From Hongsoonwoonella zoysiae (lineage in GTDB: Bacteria > Pseudomonadota > Alphaproteobacteria > Rhizobiales > Stappiaceae), in contig NZ_JABRXF010000001.1 in NCBI RefSeq assembly GCF_013266695.1, positions 450,236 to 514,235 of the forward strand: 64,000 nt of DNA, given 5' to 3'. Within the stretch, counting starts at the first letter, position 1. Each line of letters starts with the position of its first letter. The position numbers and the translations under genes are program-made. Positions 56,561 through 64,000 of this stretch are shown here, piece by piece. Below the pieces are notes generated by a model, which had not been told where the DNA came from, did not search any database, and was given only the letters and a program-made list of their open reading frames with translations.

Positions 56561-57121
56561 ATGAGGGCACAAGGCGAACCGGCAAGCTGGCACGGCACAA
56601 CGATCCTGACCGTGCGCAAGGGCGGCAAGGTGGTGATCGCCGGCGACGGACAGGTCTCGCTCGGCGAGACGGTGATCAAGAACACGGCCCGCAAGGTGCG
56701 CCCGCTCGCCAAAGGCGAGGTCATCGGCGGATTTGCGGGCGCGACGGCGGATGCCTTTACCCTGTTCGAGCGCCTGGAAGCGAAGCTCGAACAATATCCG
56801 GGCCAGCTCATGCGCGCCTGCGTGGAACTGGCCAAGGACTGGCGCACCGACCGCTACCTGCGCCGGCTGGAGGCCATGATGATCGTCGCCGACGCCACAA
56901 CCTCTCTGGTGCTGACCGGCAACGGCGACGTGCTAGAGCCGGAAGGCGGCGTCATCGGTATCGGTTCGGGCGGGAATTTCGCGCTGGCCGCGGCGCGCGC
57001 GCTTGTCGACACCGACCTTGACGCGGAACAGATCGCCCGCAAGGCAATGGCCATCGCCGCCGATATCTGCGTTTTCACCAACGACCAGCTCACGGTGGAA
57101 ACGCTGGAAAGCAAGGCCTGA
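56561..57121 (+). CDS. hslV: ATP-dependent protease subunit HslV
   Basis: HslV (ClpQ) is the proteasome-like peptidase of the HslVU protease. The 186-aa protein (start 56561) shows [25 protein letters not shown]: Thr13 or Thr14 becomes the N-terminal nucleophile after processing, with Lys and Gly of the family. [15 protein letters not shown] and [19 protein letters not shown] are conserved. An RpoH-like promoter stands upstream. hslU follows. Confidence 0.96.
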   Translation: MRAQGEPASWHGTTILTVRKGGKVVIAGDGQVSLGETVIKNTARKVRPLAKGEVIGGFAGATADAFTLFERLEAKLEQYPGQLMRACVELAKDWRTDRYLRRLEAMMIVADATTSLVLTGNGDVLEPEGGVIGIGSGGNFALAAARALVDTDLDAEQIARKAMAIAADICVFTNDQLTVETLESKA

Positions 57122-57202
57122 AAGGCCATCTTGAGCGAATTCTGATCACGAAAGCGCTCCAACGGAAATACACGGCACGTCCCGACCCGAAGGTTCATTC
57201 GC

Positions 57203-58507
57203 ATGACCAACTATTCGCCGCGCGAAATCGTCTCCGAACTCGACCGCTACATCATCGGCCAGAAAGAGGCCAAGCGGGCGGTTGCGATCGCGCTCCGGAA
57301 CCGCTGGCGCCGCCAGCAGCTCGAAGGGCCGATGCGCGAGGAGGTTCTGCCCAAGAACATCCTGATGATCGGGCCGACGGGCGTGGGCAAGACGGAAATC
57401 TCGCGCAGGCTCGCGAAGCTCGCCAATGCGCCTTTCGTGAAGATCGAGGCGACGAAATTCACTGAAGTTGGCTACGTCGGCCGGGACGTAGAGCAGATCG
57501 TGCGCGATCTGGTGGAGGTCGGCATTTCGCTGGTGCGCACCGAAAAGCGCCAGGAAGTGCAGGCCAAGGCGCATCTACAGGCCGAGGAACGGGTGCTCGA
57601 TGCGCTTGTGGGCACGAACGCGAGCCCGTCGACCCGGGATTCCTTCCGCAAGAAACTGCGCGAGGGCGACCTTGACGAGAAGGAAATCGAGGTCGAGGTG
57701 CGCTCCCACCCGCAGATGCCCTCCTTCGAGATGCCGGGCATGCCGGGGGCAAGCGTCGGCGTGATGAACCTTTCCGACATCTTCGGCAAGGCCTTCGGCG
57801 GGCAGACGAAGACGAAGCGCACGACCGTTAAGGACAGTTACCAGCTTCTGATCGACGAGGAATCCGACAAGCTTCTCGACGAGGAAAAGGTTGTCGAAGA
57901 AGCGATTTCGCGCGTGGAAAACGCAGGCATCGTGTTCCTGGACGAGATCGACAAGATCTGCGCGCGCGGCGAACGCGCGGGCGGCGACGTTTCCCGCGAA
58001 GGCGTGCAGCGCGACCTCCTGCCGCTGATCGAGGGAACCGTGGTCGCGACCAAACACGGCTCGGTCAAGACCGACCACATTCTCTTTATCGCCTCAGGCG
58101 CCTTCCATGTCTCAAAGCCGTCCGATCTTCTGCCCGAGCTGCAGGGCCGCCTGCCGATCCGCGTGGAGCTGCGCGCGCTGACGAAGGACGATTTCCGCGC
58201 GATCCTGACGGAGACGGAAGCAAGCCTCATCAAGCAGTATGTGGCGCTGATGGGCACCGAAGAGGTGGAGCTCGAGTTCACTCCCGAGGCGATCGACGAG
58301 ATCGCGTCCATCGCCGTCGACCTCAATGCGACGATAGAGAATATCGGCGCAAGGCGGCTTCAGACCGTGATGGAGCGCGTTCTCGACGAAATCTCCTTTA
58401 CCGCGCCCGACAAGGGGGGAGACAAGGTTGTCATCGACGCTGACTACGTGCGTGACAACATCGGCGAACTTGCCAAGAACATCGACCTGTCGCGCTTCAT
58501 TCTCTGA
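57203..58507 (+). CDS. hslU: ATP-dependent protease ATPase subunit HslU
   Basis: HslU (ClpY) unfolds substrates for HslV. The 434-aa AAA+ protein has [16 protein letters not shown] at the start, Walker [16 protein letters not shown] (about 57-71), the I domain (about 105-240), Walker [12 protein letters not shown], the pore motif GYVG (about 91-94), and the C-terminus [10 protein letters not shown] that docks into HslV. A spacer of 81 bases separates it from hslV. Confidence 0.98.
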   Translation: MTNYSPREIVSELDRYIIGQKEAKRAVAIALRNRWRRQQLEGPMREEVLPKNILMIGPTGVGKTEISRRLAKLANAPFVKIEATKFTEVGYVGRDVEQIVRDLVEVGISLVRTEKRQEVQAKAHLQAEERVLDALVGTNASPSTRDSFRKKLREGDLDEKEIEVEVRSHPQMPSFEMPGMPGASVGVMNLSDIFGKAFGGQTKTKRTTVKDSYQLLIDEESDKLLDEEKVVEEAISRVENAGIVFLDEIDKICARGERAGGDVSREGVQRDLLPLIEGTVVATKHGSVKTDHILFIASGAFHVSKPSDLLPELQGRLPIRVELRALTKDDFRAILTETEASLIKQYVALMGTEEVELEFTPEAIDEIASIAVDLNATIENIGARRLQTVMERVLDEISFTAPDKGGDKVVIDADYVRDNIGELAKNIDLSRFIL

Positions 58508-58585
58508 GGCGAAGCAGAGGACTTTGTTCGCACCCGCGACGTCAAGACGCTTGTTCCGCGGCAATGTCGATGGCAGCATGCGCGC

Positions 58586-59080
58586 ATGGTAGCGATCCGA
58601 AAGAGCTTCGAGGAAGGGCATCGCCGCAAGTTCCTGGTCGTCGTCGACGAAACGCCGGAATGCGAAAAGGCGATCCTTTACGCCGCAAAACGCGCCGAAC
58701 GCACCGGAGGCGTGGCGATCCTGCTTTATGTCATAGCGCCCGGCGACTTCCAGCACTGGCTGGGCGTGGAGGACATCATGCGCGCCGAAGCGCGCGAGGA
58801 AGCCGAAACGGTGCTCGCCAAGGCCGCCGACCGGGTGCGCGCCGTTGCCCGCACCGAGCCCGAAACGGTGATTCGCGAAGGCAACCGTTCCGACGAGATC
58901 GTGGAACTGATCGAGCAGGATGCCGACATCGCGATCCTTGTTCTGGGCGCGGCCACGGGCTCCGAAGGGCCGGGACCGCTGGTGACATCCATCGCCGGCA
59001 AATCCGCCGCCACCTTTCCCATTCCCGTCACGATCGTGCCGGGCGACCTTGACGAGGCCTCGATCATCGCGCTTGCGTGA
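58586..59080 (+). CDS. Universal stress protein family
   Basis: This 164-aa protein has the UspA fold. FLVVVDETPECEKAILYAAKRA (about 16-37) is the first strand-helix pair with Asp21; LVLGAATGSEGPGPLVTSIAG (about 120-140) is the G-2x-G-9x-G(S/T) nucleotide loop; PIPVTIVPG closes the domain. ATP binding is likely but not certain. It lies downstream of hslU by 78 bases, so it may be co-expressed in stress. Confidence 0.88.
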   Translation: MVAIRKSFEEGHRRKFLVVVDETPECEKAILYAAKRAERTGGVAILLYVIAPGDFQHWLGVEDIMRAEAREEAETVLAKAADRVRAVARTEPETVIREGNRSDEIVELIEQDADIAILVLGAATGSEGPGPLVTSIAGKSAATFPIPVTIVPGDLDEASIIALA

Positions 59081-59257
59081 TTTTTCGAAAACGGCGCACG
59101 AGCCACCCCTTGATCGGCCGCCATGATGCGTTACCTTATTCGATAGTCTGGAATAATTCTAAGCTGGCGGCTACGCGAAGACACGTATATAGTGACGACC
59201 AGGAAACGATTTCATCCGGGCGGTGCAGCCACCGTCCGATGAGGAAGGACCACAGGA

Positions 59258-59812
59258 ATGTTCATTCAGACCGAAGCAACGCCGAACCCGGCGACCCTGA
59301 AGTTTCTGCCGGGGCGCATCGTTCTGCCCGAAGGAACGCGGGATTTCCGCGATTCCGGCGACGCCGCCGTTTCACCGCTGGCCGAGAAGCTTTTCGCGGT
59401 GCCCGGCGTCGTCGGCATCTTCTTCGGCCACGACTTCATTACCGTGACCAAGAACGACACCGACTGGCAGCATATGAAGCCGGCGATCCTCGGCGCGATC
59501 ATGGAACACTTCATGTCCGGCGAACCCGTGATCCGCGACGGCGGGCCGGGCGAGTCTTCCGAAGAATTCTTCGACGAGGGCGATGAAGAAACCGTCGACA
59601 TGATCAAGGACCTGATCGAGACGCGCGTGCGCCCGGCCGTCGCGCAGGACGGTGGCGACATCACCTTCAAGGGCTTCAAGGAAGGTGTCGTCTATCTTTC
59701 CATGCGCGGCGCCTGCGCCGGCTGCCCGTCCTCGACCGCGACGCTGCAACACGGCATCCAGAACCTGCTTCGCCACTTCGTGCCGGAAGTCGAGGAAGTG
59801 CGACCCATTTGA
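59258..59812 (+). CDS. NifU-like Fe-S scaffold/carrier protein (Nfu)
   Basis: This 184-aa protein has an N-terminal Nfu domain (MFIQTEATPNPATLKFLPGR) and a C-terminal NifU domain with the cluster motif CAGCPSS near residue 150. Nfu proteins receive and deliver [4Fe-4S] clusters to enzymes such as aconitase and MiaB/lipoyl synthase. The start follows GAGGAAGGACCACAGG. The terminator at 59836-59870 ends the unit. Confidence 0.94.
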   Translation: MFIQTEATPNPATLKFLPGRIVLPEGTRDFRDSGDAAVSPLAEKLFAVPGVVGIFFGHDFITVTKNDTDWQHMKPAILGAIMEHFMSGEPVIRDGGPGESSEEFFDEGDEETVDMIKDLIETRVRPAVAQDGGDITFKGFKEGVVYLSMRGACAGCPSSTATLQHGIQNLLRHFVPEVEEVRPI

Positions 59813-59835
59813 CCTCTGTGGCACGACAATGCCAG

Positions 59836-59870
59836 AGGCCCGGAACGCCCTGCGCCGGGCCTTTTTCTTT
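59836..59870 (+). terminator. Intrinsic terminator after nfu
   Basis: 8-bp stem AGGCCCGG (59836-59843) with CCGGGCCT (59855-59862), 11-base loop, then TTTTCTTT. Confidence 0.85.
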
Positions 59871-59974
59871 GGACCGCCATAACATTGGCCTGGAGCGCAC
59901 TCGACAATTTCGCCGAAAGTCGTCATCCGAAAGCAGTGCTCGACCGCCAACCAACCTCGCCCTTTAATCCTGAA

Positions 59975-60667
59975 ATGATCCTGCTTGCCATAGATACCGC
60001 CCTTGCGGCCTGTTCAGCCGCCGTTCTTGTAGACGAAGGCGGCGAAAAACGCCTGTTCGCCCAAAGCGAGGATCTGGGCCGCGGCCACGCCGAACGGCTG
60101 ATGGACATGATCGCCGAGGTGATGGCCGAAGCGGGCGTCGCCTTCACCGACCTCGACCGGATCGCCGTCACCATTGGCCCTGGCAGCTTCACGGGTCTGC
60201 GCGTGGGCCTTTCCGTGGCACGCGGGCTTGCGCTTGTACTCGAAATTCCGGTGATCGGCGTGACGACGCTTGGCGCGATCGCACAAGGCGCGCGGCGGAA
60301 GCTTGAGGAACAAGGCTTGCCACCCTCGCCCGTTCTCGTGATCCTCGACGCAAGGCGCGACGAGGTCTACACGCAAGCCTTCGATGCCGACGGAACACCG
60401 CTCGACGAACCGCGCGTCGCGCGCGTGGCCGATCTGATACAGAACGCGAAAACCGGCATGAAACTGGCCGGGTCCGGCGCCCGGATGCTTGCCGAGGCGG
60501 CCGAACTGGATGACAGTCCGGTGATCAGCGAAGCCGGATGGCCGGAGATAAGCGACGTGACGAGATTGGGAAGCCAGGCCAGCCCAAGCCGCGGCGCGCC
60601 TGCGCCACTTTACCTCAGGCCCCCCGACGCGAAGCCGCAGGTGCGGGACCGGCGGTTGCGCGTATGA
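59975..60667 (+). CDS. tsaB: tRNA threonylcarbamoyladenosine biosynthesis protein TsaB
   Basis: TsaB is the partner of TsaD in t6A37 synthesis on ANN-decoding tRNAs. The 230-aa ASKHA-fold protein has LLAIDTALAACSAAV (about 3-17), GRGHAERLMDMI (about 35-46), and VTIGPGSFTGLRVGLSVARGLAL (about 64-86). The start at 59975 (MILLAIDTA) is conserved. TsaE is the N-terminal half of the fusion at 11262. The rimI ATG overlaps the stop codon. Confidence 0.95.
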   Translation: MILLAIDTALAACSAAVLVDEGGEKRLFAQSEDLGRGHAERLMDMIAEVMAEAGVAFTDLDRIAVTIGPGSFTGLRVGLSVARGLALVLEIPVIGVTTLGAIAQGARRKLEEQGLPPSPVLVILDARRDEVYTQAFDADGTPLDEPRVARVADLIQNAKTGMKLAGSGARMLAEAAELDDSPVISEAGWPEISDVTRLGSQASPSRGAPAPLYLRPPDAKPQVRDRRLRV

Positions 60668-61152
60668 CCTTCTGGTGGTTCTGGAATCAACCGCCGGTGG
60701 TCGAGGAAGCGGCCGTGGAAGACCTGGACCGTCTGTCGGAAATCCACGACAAGAGCTTCCGCCAGACGTGGCACACGGAAGAGCTGGCCGCCCTTCGCGC
60801 GCAAGCCGGGGTCACGATCCTAATCGCCCGGCGCGCGAGCCCCTATGGCACGCGAAAGGCGCTTGGTTTCGTCATCCTGCGAACCGCGGCGGATGAGGCG
60901 GAAATCCTGACGATTGCCGTGGATCCTGCATGGCGGGGACGCGGCATCGCCCGCCAGCTCATGCAGGCCGTGCTTTCGCGCCTCTATGCGGATCGGGTAA
61001 AATCCCTGTTCCTGGAAGTCGACGCAGCGAACGAGGGCGCGATCGCGCTCTACAAGAGCTTCGGCATGCGCCAGGTCGGCACGCGGCGCGGATACTACTC
61101 GGCAAGCGATGGCGACGGCAGCGCGCTTGTCATGCGGGTTGATCTGGCTTAA
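60664..61152 (+). CDS. rimI: Ribosomal-protein-alanine N-acetyltransferase (RimI-like)
   Basis: This 162-aa GNAT protein acetylates the N-terminal Ala of ribosomal protein S18 or other proteins. The acetyl-CoA site ILTIAVDPAWRGRGIARQLMQAVL (about 80-103) and LEVDAANEGAIALYKSFGMRQVGTRRGYY (about 117-145, family signature EVxxxNxxAxxLYxxxGF) are intact. Its ATG overlaps the tsaB stop (ATGA). This order tsaB-rimI is standard. Confidence 0.92.
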   Translation: MTFWWFWNQPPVVEEAAVEDLDRLSEIHDKSFRQTWHTEELAALRAQAGVTILIARRASPYGTRKALGFVILRTAADEAEILTIAVDPAWRGRGIARQLMQAVLSRLYADRVKSLFLEVDAANEGAIALYKSFGMRQVGTRRGYYSASDGDGSALVMRVDLA

Positions 61153-61226
61153 GCGCATCCTCCAGAATATCGGCATGGCGCGAAGCGCACATTCGCCGGC
61201 CAGAAAGCACGCGATCCGGAGACGAC

Positions 61227-61679
61227 GTGACGGAACCCGAGATTCCCCTTTCGCTTGAAGAGCAATGCGTGGCCAAGGGCATGCGCATGACGGACCAGCG
61301 CCGCGTGATCGCCCGTGTGATCGAATCATCCACCGACCATCCCGACGTGGAGGAGCTTTATCGCCGCGCCGTGGCGGAAGACCCGCGTATCTCCATTTCC
61401 ACCGTTTACCGCACGGTGAAGCTGTTCGAGGATTCAGGCATCATCGAGCGGCACGACTTCCGCGACGGGCGGGCGCGCTACGAAACCGTGCCCGACGAGC
61501 ACCACGACCACCTGATCGATCTGAAATCGGGACGGGTGATCGAATTCCGCAACGAGGAGATCGAGGCGCTGCAGGATGCGATCGCCCGCAAGCTGGGCTA
61601 TCGCCTCGTCGACCACAGGCTGGAGCTTTACGGCTTCCCCCTCAAGGCGGAAGACACGCCGCCGGAAAACGAGGAGTGA
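61227..61679 (+). CDS. Fur-family regulator, Mur-like
   Basis: This 150-aa protein is a Fur-superfamily repressor. The winged-helix DNA-binding half (MRMTDQRRVIARVIE, STVYRTVKLFEDSGII) is followed by the metal-binding hinge DEHHDHLIDLKSGRVIEFRNEE. The HHDHxxxL and EFxNEEIE pattern matches the rhizobial Mur (manganese uptake regulator) branch more than classic Fur. The C-terminal cysteines of zinc-type Fur are missing. It starts at a GTG after GGAGACGAC and sits between rimI and plsC as in rhizobia. Confidence 0.87.
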   Translation: MTEPEIPLSLEEQCVAKGMRMTDQRRVIARVIESSTDHPDVEELYRRAVAEDPRISISTVYRTVKLFEDSGIIERHDFRDGRARYETVPDEHHDHLIDLKSGRVIEFRNEEIEALQDAIARKLGYRLVDHRLELYGFPLKAEDTPPENEE

Positions 61680-61683
61680 GAGG

Positions 61684-62547
61684 ATGACGCGGGTTCGGGC
61701 AGCCTTCGTGCTGGCCGTGCTGACCATCGTCACGCTGGTGGCGATCCCGCTGCAGTGGCTGGCGCTGAAGGCGAACTGGCCCCTGAAACGCCGATTGCCC
61801 CTCCTCTGGCACAAGCTTGCCTGCGCCCTTGTCGGCATCCGCGTGCGCGAGAACGGAGCGCCGGCGCGCGAACGCCCGCTGCTGATCGCCGCCAATCACG
61901 TGTCCTGGATCGACATTACGGTGCTGGGTTCGCGCATGCCGCTTTCCTTCATCGCGAAATCCGAAGTGGCGGGATGGCCGGTGTTCGGGCTTTTTGCGAA
62001 ACTGCAGCGCTCCGTCTTCGTGGACCGGCAGCGGCGCAGCGCGACCGGAAAGGTGGCGGAAGAGATCGGCACCAGATTGTCCGACGGCGACGCGATGGTG
62101 CTTTTCGCCGAAGGAACCTCCAACGACGGCAATTGCGTGCTGCCCTTCCGCTCCGCCCTGATCGGTGCGGCCCGCCACGCGATGGGCGACGACGAGGCAA
62201 AGGTCTGGATCCAGCCGCTTTCAATCGCCTATACGAAGCTGCACGGCCTGCCGATGGGACGCCAATTCCGCCCGCATGTCGCGTGGTACGGCGACATGGA
62301 AATGACGCATCATTTCCTTTCCGTCGTCGGCGAAGGGGCGATCGATGTAGAGCTAACCTGGGGCGAGCCCGTGCAGGTGGCCAATGGCGACGACCGCAAG
62401 GCGCTTGCCCGCAAACTCGAGGGCGAGGTCCGCCGGATGGCGGCGGCGGCGCTGAACGGCAAGCCGGAACGGGGAGCGAGCCTGCGAACCGGCGACGGTG
62501 CGCTATTCTCAAAAGGCGAAAAAACCGCTAATGCTGACGCCGCCTGA
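61684..62547 (+). CDS. plsC: 1-acyl-sn-glycerol-3-phosphate acyltransferase
   Basis: PlsC adds the second acyl chain to lysophosphatidic acid in membrane lipid synthesis; related enzymes (OlsA) make ornithine lipids. The 287-aa protein has an N-terminal hydrophobic helix (residues 5-25), the catalytic motif NHVSWID (H-X4-D, about 70-76) and the substrate-binding FAEGTSNDG (about 138-146). It starts 4 bases after the mur-like gene, so they are co-transcribed. Confidence 0.92.
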   Translation: MTRVRAAFVLAVLTIVTLVAIPLQWLALKANWPLKRRLPLLWHKLACALVGIRVRENGAPARERPLLIAANHVSWIDITVLGSRMPLSFIAKSEVAGWPVFGLFAKLQRSVFVDRQRRSATGKVAEEIGTRLSDGDAMVLFAEGTSNDGNCVLPFRSALIGAARHAMGDDEAKVWIQPLSIAYTKLHGLPMGRQFRPHVAWYGDMEMTHHFLSVVGEGAIDVELTWGEPVQVANGDDRKALARKLEGEVRRMAAAALNGKPERGASLRTGDGALFSKGEKTANADAA

Positions 62548-62622
62548 AGGCAGGCGTGGAAACAACGGACAGAATTCGCGATGCGGGCGGAAGGACGCGG
62601 CCCGCGGCAGATCGAGGAAGAC

Positions 62623-64000
<1,378 letters not shown>

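Overview
The window is a 64 kb piece of a high-GC alphaproteobacterial chromosome, almost certainly from the Hyphomicrobiales (rhizobial and relatives). The evidence is a DivL-type kinase with Tyr at the phosphoacceptor position beside ahcY, a TsaE/AmgK fusion next to a MurU-like nucleotidyltransferase, AddAB instead of RecBCD, a rhizobial-type PmtA after dnaKJ, a Mur-like Fur protein, and rpsT-dnaA plus mutM-echA synteny. The content is mostly core housekeeping. I saw no prophage, IS element, CRISPR array, rRNA or tRNA.

Layout. 1-3.2 kb: addA (start only) and addB on the minus strand. 3.2-5.9 kb: a small accessory patch with an AT-rich leader, a HigB-like toxin with a shortened antitoxin, and a NYN-LOTUS RNase-like gene whose 3' end runs into a degenerate copy of the 3' end of the neighbouring proC-like gene. 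6.2-14.5 kb (plus strand): a fasciclin protein, ahcY behind a perfect AT-rich dyad, divL, tsaE-amgK, murU and xerC. 14.6-16.9 kb: two small secreted proteins, thiE and an unknown protein. 17-29.2 kb (minus strand): the TCA block zapE, mdh-sucC-sucD, sucA, sucB, a tautomerase, an SDR and lpd. 29.3-33.3 kb: small single genes (two AhpD-like proteins, an Inh lipoprotein, GNAT, a degenerate LMW-PTP-like protein, MAPEG, VOC). 33.6-38 kb (minus strand): sdhCDA-fkbM-sdhB, with a methyltransferase gene inside the succinate dehydrogenase operon. 38.2-38.4 kb: a pair of inverted RPE-type repeats. 38.4-46.2 kb (minus strand): dnaA, dnaN, recF, rpsT, mutM, echA, with 1.3 kb of mostly non-coding DNA before dnaA. 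46.3-64 kb: ubiE-ubiB, a secreted PRC-barrel-like protein, alkB (minus), dnaK-dnaJ-pmtA with an RpoH-type promoter, a ferric-reductase-like flavocytochrome flanked by two overlapping micro-ORFs, an FMN reductase, hslVU, usp, nfu, and tsaB-rimI-mur-plsC-miaB (miaB runs off the end).

How the genes work together. The window holds most of the oxoglutarate-to-oxaloacetate arm of the TCA cycle: SucAB-Lpd, SucCD, SdhCDAB and Mdh. The mdh and sdhC leaders share a near-palindrome that could bind one regulator. DnaK/DnaJ and HslVU form a proteostasis set with RpoH-like promoters. AmgK and MurU point to cell-wall sugar recycling, while the TsaE half of the fusion and TsaB make t6A on tRNA and MiaB modifies A37. 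DnaA/DnaN/RecF, AddAB, XerC and DivL cover replication, repair and cell-cycle control.

No clearly new multi-gene system was found. The best leads are the fkbM gene inside the sdh operon, the proC-tail duplication at the NYN-LOTUS/toxin patch, the shared palindrome before mdh and sdhC, the dyad before ahcY, the two-lipoyl SucB, and the LMW-phosphatase homologue lacking its catalytic arginine.
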